A stretch of 60,000 nt of DNA from Liolophura sinensis (lineage: Eukaryota > Mollusca > Polyplacophora > Chitonida > Chitonidae): positions 50,891,187-50,951,186 of the forward strand of contig NC_088301.1 of assembly GCF_032854445.1 (NCBI RefSeq), given 5' to 3'. Under the pieces are notes generated by a model. It ran no database searches. It had not been told where the DNA came from and saw only the letters and a list, made by a program, of their open reading frames with translations. Shown here piece by piece: positions 34,101-48,100 of the stretch. The number at the start of each line of letters is the position of its first letter. Positions within the stretch are counted from its first letter, which is position 1. The position numbers were made by a program, and so were the translations under genes.

Positions 34101-37100
34101 CAGTATTCCTGAGCACCAAAGGTTGTCAGAACCAGTTTCTGGCAGGTGTTTCTTGATTGGCATCTCTCCAGTCACTCATTTGTCCATTTTCCTGTTAGCA
34201 TGATATCTCTTCAGCAGCTCATCCTAAGTTCACCAAACTTAAACCTCACTTACACTTTGTCCTGGGGAAGAACACTATTGATTTTCAGGGACCTTGACGT
34301 CTTTTTCAAGGTCACTGGGGTCATTAAAGTTAAATTTTCTGAAAGGCTTGTTAACACAATATTTCTTGAACCGTTAACCCCATGTTGATCTAACTTACAC
34401 TACACATACACTTTGTCAAAAGCAAGAAAGCTTGTTAACATGATATCTCTTGAAAATTGTAACCAAAATGTACTAAATATGTAAACATTGGCATGTAGTT
34501 GAACCTACTTCATTTTGATGTTCCATGAGCAGTTGTTAGGCCAGATGGCCTATTCATACGCATATTCATCTGTTCATAACTTACCCTTTGTCACTAGTAC
34601 TGTGTTCTAAACAAAACTGTTTTAAAATGATCAGTAGTAGATTTAATCAATGATATATGTTGATTTATTTTTTACCCAACCACCGAACCTGCATAGAAAA
34701 TATGATGCGTATAAATTCCAGTGGAGCATGTGAATAGATAAACTGATCATTTTAAAATAGGTTTTGTTGATATATATTATAGTTCTGCTAAAATCACATC
34801 AGAGGGAACTAGACAGCTGTTTTGAAAGATATGCCTTGTAGAACAGAATTGACAACTGTGCAGAAGCTTATGCCATTTAGCTGGAATAACATTAGAAGTA
34901 TGTGTAGGCCTTTTGTGAAAATATCTCATTCGGGGCCGGCAATCCTCTTCCAAAACACACAATCAAGCAGAACTGAAATGACAGAAAAAATGACGACTCC
35001 AAAGCATTGAACTGGAAAAGCTTTAGGATCTGAACGCACTCCAAATTGCCTTGAATTTTATCATCTGAAGTTCTCTCATGTTTGTGCGTCTTTGTCTCAA
35101 ACATCAACATAATGCATGATGCAGGGTATCATTTACTTTAACCTTAATGCTTGCATCTGACAGTGACTGGTTACTCAGAGTTCTACTTTTATGCAACACT
35201 AGGGAAGTTGCCACAGGTTCATTACTTATACTATTGTAAAAGAAAGGATACAACTCCCCATAATTTTACATATCCTTTTAAAAAAAAATACCAAGATGTT
35301 ATAAAGCTCCAAGCAACTACTGATAGATCATTCAATTTCACTGTGAGTCGACTCAGTTTAACCATCTTTTAAATTGCAGAATGTGAAGGCTTTAGAACAG
35401 GAGTATAGCTGTTCAATCCATGTTGTAGAACTGTTTACATACAGAAAACCCTAGCTCAATACGTGTTATTCATATAGGTGACATATTCATGACCAAGTAA
35501 GCAATAATTTGTGTAGCTTCTTGTGTCCACATATGGTTCAGTTTTTCAGCTGTTTGCCTTGTTTGCTTTAAAGGTGGATGGGTTTATGTAATAATAATTG
35601 ATTTTTGGTTTGTATAAATATAACAGAGCTTACATGTATGTCAGTGTTGTATATAACAAGGAAAATACTTTTTAGAGATGTGAAAAAAAAATGTTTTATT
35701 TTGTGTGATCGAGTAGCATTGTAGTCAAAACTGACATGTTGTCCTATCAGTTCACCTGGTGGAAATGTAGATGTGTGTGTGTCATGTACATGTAAGGTAT
35801 GTCAAATCTGGTTTGACTATCAACAGAAAGGTATGTACATGTGTAAGTGTATTGATCTCCAATATATCATGTCTGAGTCAGTTGTCTGAACAGTGTAGTT
35901 TTGTACATGGAGGTATAGGGGTTGTGTAGAGAAGCACAATTTGTTATCAGATAATATTATATTTCACCTAAAGTATGGCTCATACATAGAAAGATGGACT
36001 TACAGATGCTCATACAGGCCTTAAAATTATACTTTTGATGCCAACTCTTAAGTTGTTTGTGTGTAGAAATTAATCAAATTTCACAAAATTAACTCATTAA
36101 GTGGGAATATAGTGGTAGATGAATCAGTCAGAATCAAGCAAAATGTGCCCAGTTCCTTAATTGTAAACATGGTTTCCCTTAAAATCAAGTTTCCCAGGAT
36201 ACACATCATACATGTACAGCCAATTTATGAGGAAGAACCCTAGTTATTTAATAACCACAGCTTGTTTCATGATATTTTTTCAAGATTATTAGGTGGTTAA
36301 AGTTTTTTTGTTATAAACTTGTAAATGTACCATCTCTTGAATTCTACCAGTCATATTTACTAAACATTAACCACATCTGTACCTATAGCCATGAGAAAGG
36401 TGTTTTAAATTTCAATGCCCTTGACCTTTTTTTTTGTAGTCATGAAAATCAGTACATTACATTTCTTTATCTCTGATTTTTGTAAACTATTAAGGACAGA
36501 TAAACCAACTTTATACAGCACACTAAATTAGCATGTAAGAAGTCTATTATCAGTTACCTTTGCCCATTTTTGAAGGTCATCCCATGCATTTTTCTTTCAT
36601 TATAGTTCAATAATTGGCTCTTAATACATGCGGATCCACTTTTCATCATACGAATTTCAATCAATTTTCAGGGTGTTGACTTGCTTACATCCCCATGAAC
36701 ATCCACTTAGTACTTGCTACTGGGTTTAAGTGCATAACCTGCTTTGTGAGACAGCCTTTCTGATATCTGTTCCAGGAATCGGTGGAAATAAAACTACCTA
36801 TAATACATGTAGAATGAAAATATCTGATAAGCACCATGCATGAGATTGTCAGTTTCAATATTGTCTAGATGTCTGTGTTAATAGGCCTTGTTGACATGAA
36901 TGTTATGTTTCTTACCCATATACATGTATATGTTAATATCTTTTATGTTCAGACAAAAGCTTATTTTCAGGCAATTTTAAGTAACTAAAAATAGTACATG
37001 TATAAGATTGAACTTTATATGAATGAGATTTTTAACTTTCATCATTTAATGGGTAGTTCAGTGTAGATACAATTAAGGATAAATCCTTAATATTTAATTG

Positions 37101-40100
37101 GCTTAAGTGCAGCGCAATGACCCAGGAGCCTTTCACCAATGTGGTCGCTGTGAGTTCAAGTCCAGCTCATCCTGGCTTCCTCTCTGGCCGTAAGTGGGAA
37201 GTTCTGCCAACAACCTGCGGATGGTCATGGGTTTCCCCGGGGCTGTGCCCAGTTTCCTCCCACCATAATGCTGGCCGTCGGCCGTACATAAAAATTAATT
37301 CTGTTACTTTTGATCAAGATATGAAGATATACATGTATTATATTAAACTTAACTTGTCTGCATAAAAATACAAAAACAGCTTCTTCGACAAACCTGTTCA
37401 TTTAGAGCTTAAATTAGCTGATTTTCTTGCCCATAAGACAATGTCATGTTCTTTTTTTGAGAAAATGCGAAGAGAGGTGTAAAACTAGTAAAAATTCACT
37501 TTCCACAAGGCGATCACAGGCTAAGTTGATTATGATTATCATGGAAACATGTTTTTAACAATATTGCATGTTGTCGTGACACGATCAAAAAGAATCTTTT
37601 GGGTTGCAGTTTATAGAACTAAAAAATAAAAACTATATCAGATTTAGAGAAGAATCACAAAGTCTGTTCTGTTTTAGTAATTAGCCTATATATATATATA
37701 TACACATACATATATGTGTATAATATGTTCTTACTCTTATATATGTTGCAGATGTGGATGAACTACAAAGCATGGTTAAGGAACTGAAACACACCACAGC
37801 TCAGGTATCGGCGCGTTTGATCCGCCAGCTCAAGCGCAAAGATCGAAGAATTGCCAAACTTCAGAGGAATTGTGATATTGTCACCGCAATTATCCAAGCT
37901 GCTTCATTAAAAAGACGTAAGAGATCCTTTCTACATAAGGCTACATAAAATTCAAAGAACTTTACAAAGCCCAAATTTTATGTAAATTTCATACTTCTTT
38001 TTTATTTTTTTATTTAATTTTTTCAAGTCTTTTCTTGAGTATTTAAGTACCACTCTTGAGATTTTGTGTGTGAAATGCAGGTATTAAATACAATTGTATG
38101 CATTAATGTGTAGTTTATCACTAGTGAGTAAACTTTTTCATGTAGCTGTCAAAATGTTCAGAGAGAGACATATACATGTAAGCGAAGTTACAAGATAAGG
38201 GTGTCCATACATAATTACATAAATTTGTGGGAGGTTAGAAGTTTATATATGTTCTGATGTACATGATGTCATTTAATTGGTATTGGAGTCAAGGACGTAA
38301 AAATCAGTGGAGATGGAAATGTCGAGATAACATTCAGAAATATCTGTGTGGTATTGAGGCTGGGTATATTGTTGTATATGTAGTACTATAAATGTGCATT
38401 AGGAGTATTAAAACATATTTTATCTATGGCCTACAATATTACATATACTGTGATTGTTTGTATATAGCTTTCTTTCTGGATATAATAAACATATGTTAAT
38501 GGAAAATAGTACATAGGGTAATGCATGGATATGGCCTAGAAAGGAGGAAAAGCTCCACTTGTTAAACTTTCAGGCTACCCAAGGTAACATTATTTCATTA
38601 TCAGTAGAAAGCTTTGCCAACAATTTATTGTGTCTGTGAAAAGTTTGACAATGAGTGTGCCCATTGAGTGATTGATGGTTGTGGGAAAATGAAGCACATG
38701 CTCCCCTTTGTTTGAAGACATCTTACCACCTGTCTCCAACAGATCTGATATTCTAAATAATTGACCTTATTTGACTTTCATATGCCCTGACAGTTGTACA
38801 GCACAGTTACCTTTGTGAAGATGCCCAAGAGCTGTAGGTTTACTGAATGATGGTACAATGGTGTTCATGTCAGTATTGTTATGTTACTTGTGAAAGGCCA
38901 CAGACATGACAGACCTGTTTGTCCAAGCAGCATCCCTGGTATATTAATACCACTGTGCACGTACATGTAGGGATGGTTTGCAGTGGTAGCCATCTTTGAG
39001 GTAACTTTGCCCATTGTGTGCCCATAACAGCCAAGGGCCTTTGCCCAGCTTATCTCACCTCAAACAATAAACACCCAGTGGACAGTACACAAATTTACCC
39101 CAAAGATGGCCTCCACTGTAAACCATCTATACATCCATGCAGACTTCCTGTTAATCCATGCCAGGGATTTGCCTAACTCTGTGTACATGTTCAGCTGTGT
39201 ATTTCACCAGGTATCAGTTATCAGTCATTAATCATTATGCCATGTCTGTGCACAAATGCTAGTGTGTTAAAAATTGGGGAAAAAGGGAGACAATTGGTGT
39301 CACATCTGCAAACCAATGTACCGTAAATGATGGCTGCAGCATGTTTTCTCATTCGCTATGCTGTTCTCTTGAACTGGTGACCTAATTTCGCACAAGCATG
39401 CATTGCACAAGCTAGGGCAGACAGAGCCCATCATAAGCATATTGTTGACTCAATGTGTATGATGTTTCTTTTCAGGATTTTTTTCTTACTGTTATATTTT
39501 GTTAATTTTCTTACATGCCTCAGCTTTTACTTTATTCATGAAATTAATTAAAAAGGGAGTTAATTGCTTTGTGCAATTAAATTAGAATTAATACATACAT
39601 GTAAATGTAATTATCATTGAAAACAAGCATTGTTTTTAGATACAGTTTGAGATGACAGACGAAAATGTTAATACAACAGACTTTCATTTGAAAATTTACA
39701 CATAAAACTGGTGATTTTTAACCATATGCAAATATGTCTATTGAATTACATGTAAATGTTCTTGTGGTCTTCTGATAGTGTTCATGCATATAGAAATGGA
39801 TTGACAACAAGTATGGTTGTTGTACATACTTGTTAATATATTCACAGAATTTTCCCATTTTGGGACATATTGATTGTAAAGATCTGAACCAACCAGCTGT
39901 CCATGGGGTACAGTACATGTATATGTGGCTCACGGCTGACTCGATAAACTATTGCACTCTGTCTGCGGCCTTGGACACAGTGGCAGGTGTGTACTTTCCG
40001 TATACCTGTGTCAGAGGGTCAGGTTGTCTGCTCACCTGTAACTTGAGTAATCTCCCTTCTCTTGTAGGTATACATGTACATGTACTTGTTGTGTATTACT

Positions 40101-43100
40101 AAACAGCTGAGACTTACACGCACAAGTAAGCCGCAGTGACATGTAGGTTCAGTGTAAATGGAATAGATGCACTGCAGTAGTCTAGTGTAATACATCAATG
40201 GTCATTTCCATATGTTGGCCCACTACCCTTGGCCTGCATTGTTTCTGCATTGTTTCTATTTGGACTACCTGTTGCAGCACTTTTAACATGGGACAGAAAG
40301 GAAAAAAATGATGTCTACACACCCTGCTAAAATAAAATAGTCTCAAAAAGTTTTTACCACTCTTTCACATTTATAACACCCTGATCATATCAATCTTTGT
40401 ACAGGTATTTATTTGTAATGTTACTGTATGGCCTGAAATCTTAATATTTCAAACCGTATATCTTCGTGCGAGAACAGCAATGCATCAAAGTCGACATTTA
40501 AAATCAACAGCAAGGAGTGAAATGTACATGCTTATGGAGCCACAGATTATTTTATATTTTGAAGAAAAAGTAATAGGATCATGATTAATTTGAACTAATT
40601 TGTGTAATAAATAACTTTTTTATACAACATACAGCCTGGCCTTGGTGATGAAGTCTGAAAGTCTGAATGAACAGAAAGACAGAAATCGAAACAGGCAATT
40701 TAGATTGTGTAAATTTGATTGTATTTGTGGCCCTAACTGATTGAAGGCTTGTGAATATTGTTTAGCAATGAGCTTGATTTTTCAAATCCAGCTTAGGCAA
40801 CACCAGTTTTATTTTCTGTTTTGCGATTGAGCCTACACTGGAAAAAAGTGCAAACATGGCATAACAGTAAACTGAAAATCCACCTTTTTATTTTGTGTGA
40901 TCTTGATATTCTTTTCAATCAAGTCTTCCAATCATGTAAACATGTTTTCAACAGGAAAAATTGCCCAAACAGTCCATATTTCCCAGAAATGAGAGGAATT
41001 TTTATACCCTCCATCTGCATTGGAAAAAGATTTATTCTGCCTGTAAAACAACAATTTAAATTGTTGGTAAAGATGAAGAAGCAGCTTTATGTTACGAGAT
41101 CTGTCAGGTGTCTGGCACAAGGAGGTGATTTTCTCAAGATCCTGTTGGGTTTCTTCCACTCATAATCTTGGCCATTGTCACATACATTGTAGGCCTCTAA
41201 ATGTTATTGTTGGTAGAACTGTGCATGAACACAGTTTGAAGTTTTAACAGAGTTTGTTTTATTTCATTTTTTTATACAATTTTTATTGTGGTGTGAGTTT
41301 TCTGTTAACTGGGATCAGGGGGGATAACTCTACTAGCAATAACAGTGGCAAACAGAAAAATCAATAGCAAACAATGTCATTATGTCTCACAGTTATGTGT
41401 CACAAGCAAAAGCCTACAGGCCTATGTAAAGCCTAGCTACATTGTTATACATTATGTATTCCCCTGGGAATATGTATACATGTGCATACATATACTGTGC
41501 AATGTACATGTAGTTTGGTGAAAAAGTTTGAAACAGACATAACCTGTAGAGCCGTTCTCTACTTACAAAGTGCATGTATGTATTGCCCGCCTCTTGGTCG
41601 CATATCACCGCAGCAAGAAAAATTTACAACTAGTATGACTAAAATCCATGCCAATGTTTGGAGTACAATGAGCTCACAAGTTATCCAACTTTGAAGAATG
41701 TCAAAACGCACACCAGAAACAATAATCTTGCTGTTGAAAATTTTGAATTGAGAAATCAAACTGTCTGGCATGTCTTTCATGCTTGAACCTCAGACAAGGT
41801 ACAGCTATTTGAAAGATAAACTGTTGACAACACAATTCAATGACTAGTACTGTTATTTTTGAAAGGAAAAAAAAAAGCAAAACTCAAAATATATTCCCAA
41901 GTAACAGCCCTGTTATATGAAATCATGCGAGTATCATGTCAGAGTTTACTCAAGATTTACGAGTACAGGAAAGTTGACAGTAGTGCTCAAGAGAAAGATG
42001 GGAACCAGTGCACCTGGCATCTGGCACATGAAATTGATAAACCTGCAGAAGGAAACTGTGTAGGAAACAGTGAAGGCAACAAAGGGATTCAAAATTGAAA
42101 CATCATTGCTCAAGGACTGTTCAAGACCTGTATTAAAGGGGTATGTTTTGCTTTGGCAATAAATGGGGTAAGATATTTTTTCAAATTTGTTTATGATGTC
42201 ATTGGGGCAGAAATGTGAGCAATATTTTTTTAGACAAGTCTTGGGGAAGAATTGCTGCTTTGGTAAAATTAATGGTTAATTAAGAGAAAAGATTGTGAAA
42301 GATACTTGGCCGTGCCTATATAATGTGTCCATCTATATAGCCCAGGGTAGCATGTGATATGAGTCAAAGGAGTCGTATTCAGCGGGTAAATATGATTTGA
42401 ACTTGCTGTCTTTTCCTTTCTTTGCCCTGTTGTTGGTAGCTTGAGGACATCACAGACACATTGTCTGGCCATTTGACAAACTTGCTTTCTAGTTCGGTCC
42501 TGAATGAGGATCAGTGAAATTAATGTTGCAGTGTGATATGTGCCCCTCCTCCCCCCATCTCTTATTAAAGTAACCCAAATTGTTATAGGACTGATGTTAA
42601 CTGTTGAATCACCAATCCAAAGGCAAAGTATTGTATAAAATGCACATGTAGACAGATGCCAGTGTTCAGAGAGTGAAGTTTCAGCTCTCATATGGGAGAA
42701 AAAAATGCCCAATGTTGAAAACAAACGGAATAAGCACCACAATCTCTTGAACACATGAAAGTTTTGGAAAGATTCAATGTTGTTTGCCATCTGTTTAATT
42801 CCAGCATGTTCAGTACTATGCGGACGGCAGGAAAGGTTTGGTGTGAACTTTTAGACACTTTTTCGACATGCAGGTTGAAAATTTACACACCAGTCCAACA
42901 GTTTCTCAGAAATTCACAGATCCTACTTTCAGATGAAGGAAAATGTAAGCTTCATTAAATTACATCCAAAGTTATTTATATTGTTTAGTGTCGCTGATGT
43001 CAAATGAAGTTTGTATACTATTTTCACCATAATTGTATTAAATTCTTGTGTTATTTGGTTGTCTAATGTCTGCTCATACACAAACAGCTATTTCTACATT

Positions 43101-45160
43101 AAATGTGGAATTTGGAGTAAAAAAAAAAATGATTTGACACCTGAAAGATTTAAAATGCCTACCATTAAATTCAAGCAATTGACAACATTTTATTCAGTCA
43201 AAACAATCTAAAAAATGAATAAAGGCCGTTTTGAATGTAGTTGACAGTGGTGTTTCCACAGGCCATTACTTCATGTTTTGTTTTCTTTCATTTAACATCG
43301 TAATGGTGAAAAAAGTTTTATGAATTATTCACGTATTAAGTCTCTTATTTTTTGAATTTCAAGAAAGTTAAATACAAATGGATGGATACTAGTATACCAT
43401 TCCAAATAATCTTTTAGTACTCAATTCATCCTTAGCATTACCAGATCATGCTTCAATTGGTCATTCACTGTAAATAGTGAGTAACCCACACCAAGAAAAC
43501 ACATTTAAGTCATTAAGTAATTAATCCATTAAGGTTGGGTTTTAAAAAGAAATCTTACACAGAATGAAAGTCTAATTGGAATATGTTTTCTTTGACGTAT
43601 AAATAACCGTAGGCCTACAGGGCAAATACTTACTCATTTGGATTAACGTGACAAAAGCGATAATTGCATTTCGCCAGTATTTTCTGTAGTGACATTTTAC
43701 AGTGATTGCCACCCATTTTGACGTGGACAGAGCCGAGCTGTGGGATCTCTGGCTGTCTGTTTCATGTGTGTGATAGAACTTCTGATAAACCGCGAATAAT
43801 GGGTGCTAATTCACCAATGATTTGAATAAGAATCGTCACCATAAAGTGTTCAATATTAAAGAACGACTCAAACACATTTTGTTAAGCACATGTGGAATAG
43901 GAATAATATTTATATTGGAATGGTTTTATCCCTTTCTGCTTAACCATGGGTGTGGGCCATTAAGGTGCGTCGTACTTTAGCCCGAGAATCACGGTGTTAA
44001 AGCAGTGGACGTCTTCGGATGAAGATTTATTGATCTCCACTTCGGCTTAGCTTAAGGAAAATGGCGTGCTTAACCTTGGGCGGATATCCGTAGAAATACT
44101 GTCAAATATAAGGCCTGTGCTGTTTTTTAATTGCTGACATAAGATATGAATATTCATTCCACTTGGGTTTTTGGTCATTTATATCTATTTCATGAAGGTA
44201 CAGGAAAACGTGCGTTAGCAATCGACCAGTAGGAAAACATCTCTTTTTGCCAGACATTGCCCTGGGTACAACATTTATGGTTTTGAAACATATTTCTTTA
44301 GTCCCCTATATATACAAGCCAAGATCGGGGTGGGGAAGATTTAGCAACACTCGGCGATCGAGTTAGAAACCATTCACAGATGCATTTGTCCTCATCTTTG
44401 GCTGTGGGCAGGTTTCCTAGGCGACGACTTATCCCGATGGTGACTGATGCACGTTTTCCCAGCAGATGGTCTAACACCAACGGTCAGGTTTCTCTTCATA
44501 TTTTGGATCAATGAATTTGGACTGACAAAAGCCTTCGACAGTGTTTATAAATGATGAAGTCTCTGGTGGACGGACATATTTTAGTTCAGTGAACCCTTTC
44601 CCCTTGTATACCTTGTTTTGTCTTGTAATTGTCTTTTGGACCCAACATTTGACCCAAGTAGATATTTTTAGAGCATTGGTTTGAAATTTACCTTTGGAAG
44701 CTAGAAGCCCTGTACAAAAGCTACATGTACAGAGATTAAACTGAGGTAGTTTTCTTAGAACACGCCTGGTATTCCATGTATATCAAAGACAGGTGGTACA
44801 TGCATCGGGCAAAATGATACCAACATTTGATACCTTGGCTTAGGCCAAACTAAATTAGAAAACTGTACTTTGACCCGATTTTCTTTGAGCCAGATGCCGT
44901 GAATATCGCTGCAAGCTTTGAACCGAAAAAAAAAGAGTCATATTTCATGTACAATATACATATATATTCTTGTTATGGTATTGTTTTATACACAGATTCA
45001 ACCTACAAGTATATGCCACATACATTTTTCATACAGCACACTATGGAGGCCAACAATTTATTCTGCTTAATTAAAAAACATTAACCGATATATCAAGCCA
45101 TGAACAGTGGGATGAGTCATGGAACTGGAGGAGTCACTGTAGGGTATCTCTCCCCCCCCC

Positions 45161-45191
<31 letters not shown>

Positions 45192-48100
45192 ACACACACC
45201 TCCTGATCTTCCATCCGTTTCAATAAATTGCCCAAAAATTTATAAGAGAAACGCTCAGCTAGATAAATACATTTTACATGCAGTCTAATTTTGCCTTTAT
45301 GGAAAATATATAATGGAATATATATCGATCTTTATACATGTCGTATGGCTTGAGGGCTTTGGAAGCATTCAGATATGATTTCTGATTTCTCCCCAAAAAT
45401 GGCTTAGAATTTGTTGACAGTGAAGTTGAACAGCAGTCTTAAAAGTACAGAAATAGCAGTTCCAGTGTGGTATAAAACGTGTTTTTTCTTTTATACTTAT
45501 TTATTATACATGTACGTCGTTTGTTTGAAAAATCGATGGCCGGCCTCCATAGTAGTGAATGTAGTACTACAACACGCGCTATCTTTTCACGTATATAATT
45601 GTACCATCTAGGGCCCGGTGTGCGAACAGATGGGCCGCCCGAGATGTTGAACTGATATGTCTACCATTAATCTGGACCTTAATCAATATACAACCTCTTT
45701 AAAGCCGTAAATTCAGGTTAAGTGCTGGAAGACTGCACAATCTGTTGTATCGCTCAGCTCGACAGAGTAGCATATAATGGCTTCTATATCTCCGTGCATA
45801 AGTTGGTTGAACGTTTGAGCGCAACTTCCACGACGGCTTTTCTTCAATGTTCCGGTGAGCTCTACGTTTGGACTGTTCTGTGAAATTCCCTGGAGGAAAC
45901 TGAGTCCAATTTGAATATAATGCCATTACACACTACTAATCTGAGCTAAGACTAAAAGGAGGGTTCAGAGACCATTGAAGCCAGTTTGACCTGTAAATGA
46001 AATGGTAGAATTAAACTGCCGTTTGTCCAGGAGAAAATGCAATTTCTTTCAGGATTGTTGTGACTGACGGTTTGGCTCAAAGCTACGCAAGACCATAATC
46101 GCTGGACTTTATGTATGGATGGATTCTTTTAACTTTGGTTTTTTACTTTTGGCAGATATGCATTCGTTCTGGAGACTTGTACTTTCAGTACATATCCATC
46201 GTATATGAATATATATCGGTCTTGTCTTGTGTAACTAGCCGCCGTTACCTTTATAAGGGCGTGCAAGGATAAAAGCCATGAAAGGATACAACCGATTCGT
46301 GGGGATTACCGGTTTCAGGGACATACATCAAATTATTTTGTATTTCCCTGATGTGTTTGTCACGAGGCGAACCCAATTGCGTGAGATTCTCGGTGTTATG
46401 TGACACAGACGTGAAAATGAAACTACGTTGTCATACGAAGAATTTAACGTTGCTCATTTGAAAACATTTGGTATTTTGAGATGTACATGTACCCTTGAGT
46501 GTATAAAAAGGTAACCTTTAAACGACGCAGAAATTGGATTCCGCTCGAATGATGTTCAGATATAAAGATGACGCAAAGAACTTAGTACCAAAGTACCTTC
46601 GTGCACATGTCAGCATTAACAGTGAATTAAACACATTGTTACATTCTACTGACATTGTACTGGCTTTTAATATCATATTAAACATTCTTGTTTGGTGAGA
46701 GCTATGAGGTATATCACCTCCCAGTTAGTGGTAATTAATACTACACGACGGGCACCTGCTCATGCATTAGAGAGTAAAACCATTTGCCTAGCAGGATAAT
46801 TATCGCTTGGCGAAATATTGAATTATGGAAAAACAGCGACGTCCATATCCAGCTAGCTGATTATATTTATAGAAGCTAATTTCAGTGGCCTCTAACACCA
46901 GGTGACAGTTGACAAGCGAAGCCTACGTCATTCAAGCTTGAGGATTCCCCCATCCGTCGTGATGTACGCTGAGCACTGACGTACTGGTCCATTATTTATA
47001 CAGAGGTTTCCCGCACCGGCCAATGGCAGTCGTCGGCTTCGATCCATTTTACTTTGAGGTTCCAATGATTCATTGACCATTTTCCGTGTGTTTCAATTTA
47101 TTGTGGATGAAGGAAACCCGAACGGCCCGTCGATGATTTCATGCTGGGTTATTGGGTGGACTGGACCCGGTGAATGAATGTAGGGCTTCAAGCACATCGC
47201 CGTGAAGTATTTACCAAGGGCAAACCTGAATACGATTAGGTTCAGACGCGCAGTATATATACGATCAGTGCATAACCGAACGCACGTGCTGTGAGGTCTG
47301 TTGTTGGCGCGCAGTGGATTGCTTAGGGACGTTTAAAAAGCCTCTTGTATGCTAGGGCATTGACGGTTGTATTAATTTATTTATCTGCCTGGCTGTCCGA
47401 GTCGTGCTATTCTACACTACCGACGACCGTTAACGATCGAATTTACCGATTCCACAGTGAGCCATATTGAGGTTTCCATATACCATACAACAACTGTGCA
47501 GTCTCCTTTATAGAGGATATACAACCGAGTCGATGGTGGGAAATTTCTAACTATCCAGCAGACCCGATTCGATCAAAATATTTGAAGGTCTTATCATGCT
47601 ACATGTCTTGGTTTACGTGAGTCTGCTTGGATGATCTGTTGAAGAGGTGGAGTGGTCAATGATGTTCCCATCCTCGAATGGAGCCACTTCGATGTTTGGG
47701 TTACGCAGGTCATCTAATTCTAAAAATGGCAAGAAAGTTTCCGGTTCTTCGACCAAAGGTAGGCTAATATTAGTTATTTATGATTTTCATACTGTTCGAT
47801 TGTATCAACACCTATGACTTGATAAATGTAGTTCATAGCCCATATCATTTCACTACGTAATGAAAATAAGAGTTCTGAATTCTAGGTATAAAGGACTACT
47901 TTTGGCAGATATCCCTTATGACAGCATTTGGGTTTAACATATCTCTAACAGACACTTTTAGACATTCTCTTACAGATTAGCTAAATCAGTACTTTTTGAC
48001 GAATTTGCGAGTGTTATGATGAAGCCTTGTCTGGCTTGGGTTTGGAACAGCCTTGGCCCTTGCGGAACCTATTATTGATCATTGGAACCGTGTCGTGGCC

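Larger units (their letters stand above)
28515..37751 (+). other. TBC1D30 intron 1, 9.2 kb
   Basis: Donor GTATGA, acceptor TTGCAG, phase 1. It holds three SINEs (29317-29550, 31130-31310, 37097-37289), an imperfect inverted repeat (29855-29973), a 173-bp tandem duplication (32964-33294), a 36-bp duplication (33632-33703) and many ACATGTA motifs from about 31.4 kb on. No exon-like coding segment was seen. Confidence 0.75.

Noticed and set aside
41095-41200. Possible further SINE fragment (GGTTTCTTCCACTCATAATC)
   Set aside because: Only about 30 bp resemble the family, too little to separate from chance.
42269-42790. 173-codon - strand frame, the longest in the window
   Set aside because: Composition (many T, S, H, C) and lack of any domain suggest chance in AT-rich intronic DNA; it is antisense inside TBC1D30 intron 2.
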